Positions 26,136 through 33,655 of a stretch of DNA of 64,000 nt are shown here, piece after piece. Numbering within the stretch: position 1 is the stretch's first letter; every line of letters begins with the position of its first letter. The DNA is taken from contig JAEUKA010000036.1 of NCBI GenBank assembly GCA_016794465.1, positions 248,001 through 312,000 on the forward strand, in the 5' to 3' direction. The stretch comes from Myxococcales bacterium (GTDB lineage: Bacteria; Myxococcota_A; Polyangia; Palsa-1104; JAEUJZ01). The notes beneath the pieces were generated by a model, which had not been told where the DNA came from, made no database searches, and saw nothing but the letters and a program-made list of their open reading frames with translations. The translations under genes and the position numbers were made by a program.

Positions 26136-27104
26136 TCACGTCGCAGGAGGCTGTGGGTGTGTGGGATGAACGAGACGCTGGAAGATCGACTCCAGCTCGA
26201 GCGCCTTGCGCTGGAGCAGAAGCAGACCCAGCCCAGCATCGACAATCGCCCGGGCTACTTGCGAGCGTCGATCGTCGCTACACTCGACTTCCAGGCGGAC
26301 CCGTCGGGCTTGCTTTGACACCACTCGGGCGACAATGACCCCCGGCACGCGACCGATCGCTTGCCGAGCTTGCTCAGGGACGGCCTCGCCTTCCCCTTCG
26401 ATTTCCAGCTCGAGGACGCCGCCTTGGGCACTGCCATGTGCCTGCTGCGAGATCGATTCCTCGGTTCCATCAGCGACGAGCTTGCCGCGATCGATCACCA
26501 GCAGCCGATCACAGGTCTGACTGATTTCGGTCAGGATGTGGCTCGACAACAGCACGGTGTGTTCACCCCCAAGCCGCTTGATAAGCTCGCGCATCTCGAC
26601 GATCTGCACCGGGTCCAGGCCACTGGTGGGCTCGTCTAAGATGAGCAGCGACGGCTTGTGGACCATCGACTGCGCCAGTCCGACGCGCTGCCGAAAGCCA
26701 TGCGACAGCGTCGCAATGTTGTCATCGGCCACCTCGGTTAGGTTGCACGTCGACAGCGCATCGCCGATAAACCGCGTCAGGTTCTTGCTCGGCACACCTT
26801 TGAGCTCAGCGACGAAGCGCAAGTAATCTCGCACCGACATTTCGTCGTACAGAGGCGGTGTGTCGGGCAAAAATCCGAGCCGCTTGCGGATCTCGTGGGC
26901 GCTGTCGGCGAGATCCATGCCGTCGATCCGCACCACGCCGGATGACGGCAAGATCAAGCAGCCAAGGATGCGAAGGGTGGTCGTCTTGCCGGCGCCGTTT
27001 AGGCCCAAAAAGCCAACGATCTCGCCCTTCTCGATTCGGAAGCAGAGATCATGGATCGCCCGCTTCCCTCCGTAGTACTTCGTGAGGTCCTCAACTTCGA
27101 TCAT
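26136..27104 (-). CDS. GldA-like ABC transporter ATPase
   Basis: A 322-residue ATP-binding subunit. Walker A is GLNGAGKTT, the signature region reads LSHGFRQRVGLAQ, Walker B is LLILDEPTSGLDP, and the H-loop is SSHIL. The C-terminal 85 residues form the extension typical of GldA/NatA-type subunits. The ATG at 27104 begins the conserved MIEVEDLTKYYG; a GGAG lies 11 bases upstream. First gene of the four-gene operon. Confidence 0.93.
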   Translation of the reverse strand: MIEVEDLTKYYGGKRAIHDLCFRIEKGEIVGFLGLNGAGKTTTLRILGCLILPSSGVVRIDGMDLADSAHEIRKRLGFLPDTPPLYDEMSVRDYLRFVAELKGVPSKNLTRFIGDALSTCNLTEVADDNIATLSHGFRQRVGLAQSMVHKPSLLILDEPTSGLDPVQIVEMRELIKRLGGEHTVLLSSHILTEISQTCDRLLVIDRGKLVADGTEESISQQAHGSAQGGVLELEIEGEGEAVPEQARQAIGRVPGVIVARVVSKQARRVRLEVECSDDRRSQVARAIVDAGLGLLLLQRKALELESIFQRLVHPTHPQPPAT

Positions 27105-27252
27105 CGAGCAGTGTCTCCACCGATAACAGCTACGGTCAGCCGTTCCTGTCGCTACGGTTGGCGCAAAAACCACGCCAGAGTGGAACGTGCGCGGCAACAT
27201 ACGCATAGCGTGCGGTCATTTCAACCCCCCAAGCATCATGTCGTTTTTGGGC

Positions 27253-27312
27253 GTACATCTTTGACTGTACATCAGCCACGCATCACAAACTTTCATCACA
27301 AACTCTGATCAG
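27253..27312. promoter_or_regulatory. Cluster of short direct repeats and a palindrome
   Basis: GTACATC occurs at 27253 and 27267 (14-base spacing), and CATCACAAACT at 27281 and 27294 (13-base spacing), followed by the palindrome CTGATCAG (27305-27312). The cluster lies just upstream of the promoter of the 47-residue lipoprotein. This looks like a regulator-binding region, but no regulator can be named. Confidence 0.4.
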
Positions 27313-27320
27313 ATCGGGAC

Positions 27321-27349
27321 TTGACCGTACGGAAGGGTCTGCATACCAT
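27321..27349 (+). promoter_or_regulatory. Putative promoter of the small lipoprotein gene
   Basis: TTGACC, exactly 17 bases, then TACCAT, placing the start near 27356, about 42 bases before the ATG at 27398. A good -35 box with a modest -10 box. Confidence 0.5.
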
Positions 27350-27397
27350 CCCGCTTCGCGCAAGGTGCGCGCTCCCTTCCAGAAAAAGGAGAATCCA

Positions 27398-27541
27398 ATG
27401 AAGACGGTAGTTGCTTTCGTCATGGTCAGCTCGATGTGGCTGGCCGCCTGCGGACCCAAGGCCCAGACCACCCCGGCTCAGCCTGCTGCTGCTCAGCCTG
27501 CCCCTGCGGCGGCGACCCCGGCTGGCGCCCCCCCTCCGTAA
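27398..27541 (+). CDS. 47-residue putative lipoprotein
   Basis: A short open frame with all the parts of a real gene: AGGAG six bases before the ATG, an N-terminal signal (MKTVVAFVMVSSMWLAAC) with a lipobox Cys18, and a mature part of only about 30 residues made of Ala, Pro, Thr and Gln (AQTTPAQPAAAQPAPAAATP). A promoter-like sequence lies upstream and an intrinsic terminator downstream, so it forms its own transcription unit. Function unknown; tiny lipoproteins of this kind can be abundant envelope components. Confidence 0.8.
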   Translation: MKTVVAFVMVSSMWLAACGPKAQTTPAQPAAAQPAPAAATPAGAPPP

Positions 27542-27594
27542 TTTCGGTGGGTGAGCTGGGACCTCTGCGGACTTATGTTCGTGTGAAGTCCCGC

Positions 27595-27633
27595 CAAGAG
27601 CCTGTCACTTCGTGTGGCAGGCTCTTTTTTTTT
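27595..27633 (+). terminator. Intrinsic terminator
   Basis: A GC-rich hairpin with the stem AGAGCCTG/CAGGCTCT and extra inner pairs, followed by a run of about ten T. It lies 54 bases after the 47-residue lipoprotein stop. The strongest rho-independent terminator I see in the window. Confidence 0.9.
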
Positions 27634-27681
27634 GGCCTCAATTTGTCAAATCGCAGCCACCGAGGCATCCACTCGATCTTG

Positions 27682-27695
27682 TCCGGCTAGCCGGA
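27682..27695. promoter_or_regulatory. Perfect 14-bp palindrome
   Basis: TCCGGCTAGCCGGA is a perfect palindrome about 175 bases upstream of the regulator start at 27870. It could be a binding site for a dimeric regulator; no target is known. Confidence 0.3.
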
Positions 27696-27869
27696 TTCCG
27701 TCCGACCGACTGGCCACGACGACGACTTGAATCGGCTGCTTTCGATTCCGATTTTCACGACGACAACGCCTGACGCGGTTCGAGCAAATGGACACCGGCA
27801 CGGACGTTGCTTTCGGCCGTTCCGATTGCAACGCCCTGTGACCGCGCCCCCGTGGCGCTCGAGGTCTTC

Positions 27870-28412
27870 ATGAGCCATCGGTCCGATCTCCTGCCACCAC
27901 ATGACCCGCGTGATCCAGCCCTCACCCACATGGCCCACGTCGCGCTCCGTGAAGATGAGGCAGCTTGGCGACGGTGCACATTTGTAGGACTGCGGATTCA
28001 AGACGCAGTGCTGTACGAAGTCCGCCAGTGTCCGCGATGCCCGTCGGTGATCCGCCGTGCTTGTCGACTTTGTGAGGCCGCCAGTGCGCTGTCCGGTCGC
28101 CTGGCCAGCTTGAATGTGCCGCTGAGCTTGTCGCAAGCCGCGCAGTGCCTAGCCGACTGGGTGGCCTTGTCTGAGCATCCTCAGGCAAGCCCGCTTCAGA
28201 CCTCGGGTTCAGACGAGTCATCAGTCCCTGGCGAGCCAACGGTCGTCCGAATCCCGCTTGGTACCTCGCTCAAAGACGCAGAGCGCTGGATTGTCCTCGC
28301 CGCCCTGGAGTCTTGCGGAGGAAGACGCAGTGAAGCAGCCCGAGCACTGGGTGTCTCGCGACGAACGCTCTATAACAAGCTTGCAAGCATCCGTAAGCGA
28401 TCGGCCAGTTAA
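27870..28412 (+). CDS. Small regulator: zinc-knuckle-like motif plus Fis-type HTH
   Basis: A 180-residue protein. The C-terminal 50 residues are a Fis-type DNA-binding helix-turn-helix like the tail of NtrC-family activators (ALESCGGRRSEAARALGVSR then RTLYNKL). The middle has CPRC, seven residues, then CRLC, a zinc-binding pattern. There is no AAA+ sigma54 domain and no receiver domain. The start at 27870 is favoured by GAGG five bases upstream; the open frame reaches 27807. Such stand-alone Fis-HTH proteins can be partners or relics of sigma54 activators. Confidence 0.75.
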   Translation: MSHRSDLLPPHDPRDPALTHMAHVALREDEAAWRRCTFVGLRIQDAVLYEVRQCPRCPSVIRRACRLCEAASALSGRLASLNVPLSLSQAAQCLADWVALSEHPQASPLQTSGSDESSVPGEPTVVRIPLGTSLKDAERWIVLAALESCGGRRSEAARALGVSRRTLYNKLASIRKRSAS

Positions 28413-28499
28413 AATGGAGCGGTTTGCTTCCCATTCAAAATGAAAACCTCGAGGGAGCAGACGGCTTCCCTTGTAGCTCGACCATGCTAGACTGGCCGC

Positions 28500-29513
28500 A
28501 TGTTCGCCCCATCAATTGCCCGTCTGTCGCTCGTCGGAGCAGTGCTTTTGGCATCCCCGTCGCTGTATGCAGCAAGGCTAGCGGTGCTTTCGCCCAAGGT
28601 CGATTCGGACTCGCCTGTCTCGGACGGTCGACGCAACAAGTTCCATGACTCGCTCTCGCAGGGGCTGGTCGAGGCAGCTGGATCGGAGTGGACCGTGCTC
28701 TCGTCCGAGGAAGTGCGCCTGCGCTTGGTGGGCCGAGACGATCTTCTGGCATGTCAGCAAGGGTCGTGCGCTGCTCAAGTCGCGGCTCTGCTGCAAGTTG
28801 ATCGAGTGATTGTGTCCAACATTTCGATGAAAAGTGCGATTGGCGGTAGCGCCTATCAGATCCGACTGACCGCGCTGGACCCGAGTGGCAAGCAGGGCGA
28901 GGTGACCCACACCGACCGCTGCGGCGATGACAACGAGGGCTGCAACCTCAGTCGCGCTTTCGATTCGTTGCGCAAGTCCTCTCTGGCGCTGGTTCCCAAG
29001 CTCAAAGTGGCACCACCAACTCCCTCAGCTCCCGTCGAAGTTTCGCGACCCGCACCTGAGAGGCCAGCATCGTCACCTGACAACCTGCTCAAAGACCCGA
29101 GCAGCAGTCCCGCGCCTTCCGCAAGCGCCGGCGTCATCCCGAGTCCTGCTACTCCGTCGACCGCACCGAGTGCGCCTGCGACTCGACACATCGGGTACCG
29201 GATTGGCTGGGTCGCGTCTGGCATCCTCGCCGGTGGTCTGCTGATTACCTCGATCCCGTTTTTGGTGTTGTCGCCACGTGATGGGCAGCCGACCTGTACC
29301 GATGGTAGACCATCGAATCAGTGTCCGACGCGCTACCAAGGGAACTTGGCAACCGGCCTGGGCCTACTCGGTGGTGGCTTGGCGGCAGCAACAGCGTTCG
29401 GAGTGCTCTATTACCTCGATCGCCGCGACCTCAAGCGGTCCTCGGGCCAGGTTGCGCTGTTTCCTTTCCTGATGGACCACGGGAGTGGGCTTAGCGCCGT
29501 CGCAAGATTCTAA
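28500..29513 (+). CDS. Secreted/membrane protein of unknown function
   Basis: A 337-residue protein with a signal peptide (MFAPSIARLSLVGAVLLASPSLYAA). A domain (about 25-165) follows whose layout resembles the TolB/FlgO-like lipoprotein domains of myxobacterial PEGA-type proteins, then a Pro/Ser-rich linker (170-235). Two hydrophobic segments (RIGWVASGILAGGLLITSIP and LATGLGLLGGGLAAATAFG) lie near the C-terminus, with four cysteines. Proteins of this build are commonly encoded near Ser/Thr kinases in myxobacteria. It is followed by a Cys-rich lipoprotein 21 bases on, and a kinase after that. Confidence 0.8.
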   Translation: MFAPSIARLSLVGAVLLASPSLYAARLAVLSPKVDSDSPVSDGRRNKFHDSLSQGLVEAAGSEWTVLSSEEVRLRLVGRDDLLACQQGSCAAQVAALLQVDRVIVSNISMKSAIGGSAYQIRLTALDPSGKQGEVTHTDRCGDDNEGCNLSRAFDSLRKSSLALVPKLKVAPPTPSAPVEVSRPAPERPASSPDNLLKDPSSSPAPSASAGVIPSPATPSTAPSAPATRHIGYRIGWVASGILAGGLLITSIPFLVLSPRDGQPTCTDGRPSNQCPTRYQGNLATGLGLLGGGLAAATAFGVLYYLDRRDLKRSSGQVALFPFLMDHGSGLSAVARF

Positions 29514-29534
29514 CTGGCAGCGGAGGTTGTGCAG

Positions 29535-30080
29535 ATGAGGCTCGCAATCGCTTATGCCCTGGGCTTAGTCCTTCAGCTGGTGGGCTGTACCACCGACAAT
29601 CCCGATTACCCGGACATGACTCCGTGCACGCTGGGCGAGCGTCGCTGCGAGCTGCGTGATCGAGCGGTGGCAATGGTCTGCGGACGAGATGGCGAGGATC
29701 GGCAGGTTTTTCTAGAAGAGCCGTGTCCGCTGGGCTCGGTGTGTGAGACGGGACGCTGTCAGCCGCCAGTGGCCGCTCGAGCTTGTCTGCGTCATAGCGA
29801 CTGTGCCGCGACCGAGGTCTGCACGCCGCTGATTCAGCCGGGACAAGCGCAGCTACTGAACTACTGCATGCCGGCCCAGCCGGGAGCGGCGACCGCGTCG
29901 TCACCGTGCAGCAAAGATGCCGATTGTCAGACGTATCGCTGTCTGCAACAGAGCCAGGGCAAGTTTTGTTTCAAGGCTTGTGCCGATGACCTGGCTTGTG
30001 GCAGTGGACACCGATGTATACCGCTGTCGATCACAGTGACGGGCGTACAGGCGATGATCTCGACTTGTAGTGCTCCGTGA
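29535..30080 (+). CDS. Cysteine-rich lipoprotein
   Basis: A 181-residue exported protein. The signal (MRLAIAYALGLVLQLVGC) ends in lipobox Cys18, and 17 more cysteines follow in a spacing typical of disulphide-rich modules (CxLGERRC, CPLGSVCETGRC, CSKDADCQTYRC). I used the ATG at 29535 because GGAGG sits eight bases upstream; a GTG two codons earlier is too close to that site. It is 66 bases from the kinase gene. No enzymatic motif; likely an extracellular or outer-membrane surface protein. Confidence 0.82.
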   Translation: MRLAIAYALGLVLQLVGCTTDNPDYPDMTPCTLGERRCELRDRAVAMVCGRDGEDRQVFLEEPCPLGSVCETGRCQPPVAARACLRHSDCAATEVCTPLIQPGQAQLLNYCMPAQPGAATASSPCSKDADCQTYRCLQQSQGKFCFKACADDLACGSGHRCIPLSITVTGVQAMISTCSAP

Positions 30081-30145
30081 TGTCAGCGCGACAGCCGTGA
30101 AACCAAACCGCCCGTGGATATGACGATGAGGAAAGAGGACAAGTG

Positions 30146-33100
30146 ATGGCAACTGCCCGTTGTACCAAGTGCGGAAGCGAGAACCCCAAAGAGGCGCTGT
30201 TCTGCACGGCCTGTGGGCAGGCGCTGCACCACGCTCAGAACGATCCGCTCGTCGGACAGACCATCGGCGGGCGCTACCATCTGGTGGAAAGAATCGGTCA
30301 GGGCGCGGCGGGTACGATTTATCGCGCCGAGCACACCACGCTGCGACGACGGATGGCCGTGAAGCTGCTGCACCAACAGCTGGCGCAAAACGAAGATGCG
30401 GTCGAGCGCTTCCGTCGAGAAGCGATCACCGTCTGCGAGATCGACAACGATCACATCCCTCAGGTCTTCGACTTCGGTCGTGCGGAAGATGGGCGGCTGT
30501 TCTTTGCGATGGAGTTTCTCGATGGTGTGCCGCTGTCGGTGGCGCTGGAGCGGGAAAGTCGCCTGACGCCCGAGCGAACTGCCGACATCCTGGCGCAGAT
30601 CGGCGACGGGCTGATGGAAGCGCATACACTCGGCTACATCCATCGCGATCTGCGCCCCCGCAGCATCTTCCTGACGCGCCGTCGTGGCCGGGCAGACTTT
30701 GTGAAGATCCTCGACTTCGGACTGGCCAAGCTGGTGCAGCCCGAGCTGACCGACGCGCAGCGGACGGCGATGGGAATGACCTATGGCGATCCGCGCTACA
30801 TGGCGCCGGAACAGGCACGCGGCGAGGTGGTTGATAGGCGGGCCGATATCTACTCTCTCGGCGTCCTCGGTTACGAGATGGTGTGTGGAGAACCGCCGTT
30901 CAAGGGCAACGGCACGTTCGATGTGCTGAGCAAGCTGCTGGAAGCGCCGGTGCCGCGACTGCGCGACAAGCGGCCGGACTGTCCACCGTGGCTGGAGTCG
31001 GTCATTCGGACGGCGCTGGCCAAAAAGCCGGCGGAGCGGTTCCAGACCGTGGCGCAGTTCCTCGATGCGATGGAACGAAAGAACGTGCTGGCCAATCAGC
31101 CGCCGCTGCCGATGCAGGTTGCGCCGGGAGCCAAGGCCGATGCGATGAAGAAGCTGACGCCGATGAGCGCGCCTCCGGATACGGCCCCCAAAGGCCAAGA
31201 AGTGCGAGCGTTTGTCAGCTATCCGGTCATGAAAGCCATCAATGTTCCCGTCGAAGATCCGCCTCGTCCGGTCGCTCAGAGCACGCAGGCGATGCCAACT
31301 GTGGCCCCGGGAACTCAGGCGGCAGCCTTGGCGGCAGCCGTTGCAACCATCGAGCCGCAGCAGCATCAGCAGCCGCAGTCGATTAAAAAGACGCTGGCCT
31401 ATCCAACGATCAAGGTCGGTCAGCGCAGCGAACCCGTCGGCAGCCCTCCCGCTGTCAGCACGCCGGCAGAGCCAGTGCGCCCGCCGCTCGCTGCAAAACC
31501 AGCGACGGAAACTACCTCTGGGAAACCGTCCTCGGGCAAGCCAAGCGCCGACAGCTCGGCGGTCAAACCGGCGACAGCCAAGCTGGCGGGTGGCCAGAAT
31601 CTGAAGAGCGGCTTCGTGAACATCGTCGCCACGGCCATTGAGCGCGGTGATCCGACGCCGCGTACGGCCCGGGCGATGCTCGAACAGGAGTCGCTGGCCT
31701 GGGAAGAAGCGGCGCTTCCAGCACTTGTGACCAACGAGGTCGACCTAACCAGCGATGCCACCACACCTGATCTAAGACGGCTGCCTCCGTCTGCGGACAC
31801 GCCTGTGGAGGAGATGTCTTTTGATGCGGCGCCGGCCCCCGCCAAACGAGTACCAGCGGCGGTGACTCGTCCGGAACCGGCAAAGTCGCAAGCACCAGCG
31901 GCTCGTCCGGAACCAGTGAAATCGCCAGCGGCGGCTCCGCGTGAGCAGCTCGCGAAAGAGCCCAGTGTTCCAACCGGTCAGCGGGACTCCAGTCGGATTG
32001 CTGCAATGGCCACGCCTGCACCGACGGCAGGCCGAGAGCCCAGCGGCCCAGCAACCAAGCACGGTGAACCGCCACGGCCCTCGCTACCACTTGTGACTGC
32101 GGCGACGACTACCGACGTGGCGCGAGCGACAAGCGGCACCTCGTCGCTCGAAGTTCGGCCACTGTCTGCCCCGATGATTGGTCGCCAAACCCAGCCGGGT
32201 ATGGGTCCGCTCGCACCCGATGTGCCACTGACCACAAGTCCGGTGCTAGAGCCAGCCCCTGCTTCGACGTTTGGCGCTGCGGACGACGAGCCGGATGAAG
32301 ATGCCACCGTACCGAATCTCAAGCATGCCGAGACGCACAAGGTGGAAAAAGTCGCCGCTGCGGACCTCACGGAGACGGTGAAACATTCCAAGCTCTCGCC
32401 CGCGGCTGCCGCACATCTTGAGACAGCGAAAGTTGTGAAGGTAGACGCGGCCGCCGCGCAGCCAGCCGCAGAGTCGGAGCGCACCCCAGAGACGCCGCCA
32501 CCGGAGATGGGCAACGAGGGCAGCGAAGGCGATGCGGGCTGGTTTGCACAGTCAGCTCCCGCCGCGCTGGCCGATGACGAAGATGCGCTGACGATCAAGA
32601 AAAAGACCCCCAAGTGGGTCGCGCCTGCTGTCTTGTCCGCAGCAGCGGTCGTTGGCCTGCTGTTGTGGGCGCAGAGTGGCACGAAGACGGAGAGCGCCGG
32701 CAGTGGTCCCGCATCGACGCTGCAACAGCCCACGAGAGTGCCTCCGAGTGCTGTAATACCGAGCCCGAGCGTAACGGCGCCGAGTGCAGCAAGTCCCGAG
32801 AGTACAGCGGGTCCAAAGGTGGAAGCGGCCGCCATGCCCTCCACTGCACCAGTCCCGACGGAGAGCAAGCCGGCTACTGCGGAGCCGAGCCCTGCGCCAC
32901 CAGCTGCGAAGCCCGAGCCTGTTGCCGCTGCCAAGACGGATGAGCCAGTCAAGCCTGTGGTAGAAGCGCTGCCAATCAAAGCCGCCCCCGAGCCCGTCGC
33001 GAAGCCAGAGCCCAAACCTGAGCCGAAGCCCGTCGCGAAGGTTGAGCCAAAGCCCGAACCAAGGCCCGTCGCGAAGCCTGAACCGAAACCTGAGCCGAAG

Positions 33101-33577
33101 CCCGTCGCGAAGGTTGAGCCAAAGCCCGAACCAAAGCCCGTCGCAAAAGTTGAGCCAAAACCTGCGGCGGCAGAGGCGAAAGCCAGTGAGCCAGCCGCCG
33201 CCAAGCCAACCGCCGAGATTGCGTCTCTGGTCAGCATGGGAAAACAGAAGCTCGATGATGGTGAGGTCGATGCTGCGGTCGCGAGCTTTAAGCGTGCCGT
33301 GCAGCTCGATGGCAAAAATGCGGAAGCAGTCGCAGGACTTGGAGAGGCCAGCTTCGAGCAGGGCAACTTCGACGGGGCCGTCAAGTACCTGGGTCAAGCG
33401 GCAAGGCTTTCGCCCCGCAAGAGCGCATATCAGGAGCTGCTCGCGCAGGCTCAGTTCAAGCTGGGTCGATACAAAGAGGCCGCCGAGACGTGCCGCAAGA
33501 TCCTCAAAGACAACCCAGGCTCGAGCCGCGCCAAGCAAACGCTCGAACAAGCCGAAAAGAAGCTCGACGACATGTAA
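30146..33577 (+). CDS. Zinc-ribbon Ser/Thr kinase with long linker, membrane helix and TPRs
   Basis: A 1143-residue protein. It has an N-terminal zinc ribbon (C6/C9...C20/C23), then a Hanks kinase domain (about 44-310) with GQGAAGTIYRAE, K73 and DFG (190-192), but with HRDLRPRS at 166-173, so the usual Lys and Asn of HRDLKPxN are Arg and Ser. A very long Ala/Pro/Thr-rich linker with several PEPKP repeats follows, then one membrane helix (VAPAVLSAAAVVGLLLWA) and C-terminal TPR-like repeats (KLDDGEVDAAVASFKRAVQL; QGNFDGAVKYLGQAARL). The ATG at 30146 has GAGG seven bases upstream. The catalytic Asp168 is kept, so weak activity is possible, but a pseudokinase or scaffold role is worth considering. 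Confidence 0.88.
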   Translation: MATARCTKCGSENPKEALFCTACGQALHHAQNDPLVGQTIGGRYHLVERIGQGAAGTIYRAEHTTLRRRMAVKLLHQQLAQNEDAVERFRREAITVCEIDNDHIPQVFDFGRAEDGRLFFAMEFLDGVPLSVALERESRLTPERTADILAQIGDGLMEAHTLGYIHRDLRPRSIFLTRRRGRADFVKILDFGLAKLVQPELTDAQRTAMGMTYGDPRYMAPEQARGEVVDRRADIYSLGVLGYEMVCGEPPFKGNGTFDVLSKLLEAPVPRLRDKRPDCPPWLESVIRTALAKKPAERFQTVAQFLDAMERKNVLANQPPLPMQVAPGAKADAMKKLTPMSAPPDTAPKGQEVRAFVSYPVMKAINVPVEDPPRPVAQSTQAMPTVAPGTQAAALAAAVATIEPQQHQQPQSIKKTLAYPTIKVGQRSEPVGSPPAVSTPAEPVRPPLAAKPATETTSGKPSSGKPSADSSAVKPATAKLAGGQNLKSGFVNIVATAIERGDPTPRTARAMLEQESLAWEEAALPALVTNEVDLTSDATTPDLRRLPPSADTPVEEMSFDAAPAPAKRVPAAVTRPEPAKSQAPAARPEPVKSPAAAPREQLAKEPSVPTGQRDSSRIAAMATPAPTAGREPSGPATKHGEPPRPSLPLVTAATTTDVARATSGTSSLEVRPLSAPMIGRQTQPGMGPLAPDVPLTTSPVLEPAPASTFGAADDEPDEDATVPNLKHAETHKVEKVAAADLTETVKHSKLSPAAAAHLETAKVVKVDAAAAQPAAESERTPETPPPEMGNEGSEGDAGWFAQSAPAALADDEDALTIKKKTPKWVAPAVLSAAAVVGLLLWAQSGTKTESAGSGPASTLQQPTRVPPSAVIPSPSVTAPSAASPESTAGPKVEAAAMPSTAPVPTESKPATAEPSPAPPAAKPEPVAAAKTDEPVKPVVEALPIKAAPEPVAKPEPKPEPKPVAKVEPKPEPRPVAKPEPKPEPKPVAKVEPKPEPKPVAKVEPKPAAAEAKASEPAAAKPTAEIASLVSMGKQKLDDGEVDAAVASFKRAVQLDGKNAEAVAGLGEASFEQGNFDGAVKYLGQAARLSPRKSAYQELLAQAQFKLGRYKEAAETCRKILKDNPGSSRAKQTLEQAEKKLDDM
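33005..33148. repeat. Four tandem 36-bp units in kinase linker
   Basis: Four 36-base units encoding PEPKPEPKPVAK and VEPKPEPRPVAK alternately, so the higher-order period is 72 bases. They lie in the segment just before the TPR part. Confidence 0.92.
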
Positions 33578-33655
33578 CGGGCGTCGAGAGCCCTCTCACA
33601 ACTGAAGTAAGCTATTTTGCCCCGCGCCGCGATGGCCGGGTCTGAAGGAGACACC

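Larger units (their letters stand above)
27542..27869. other. Non-coding gap between the small lipoprotein and the Fis-HTH regulator
   Basis: A 328-base gap. It holds the terminator described separately, then the 14-base palindrome at 27682. The rest shows no convincing gene on either strand, though the regulator's promoter should lie in it. Confidence 0.6.

Noticed and set aside
31978..33550. Long antisense frames opposite the kinase linker (up to 468 residues)
   Set aside because: They mirror the Ala/Pro codon bias of the sense strand and show no domain or start signals.
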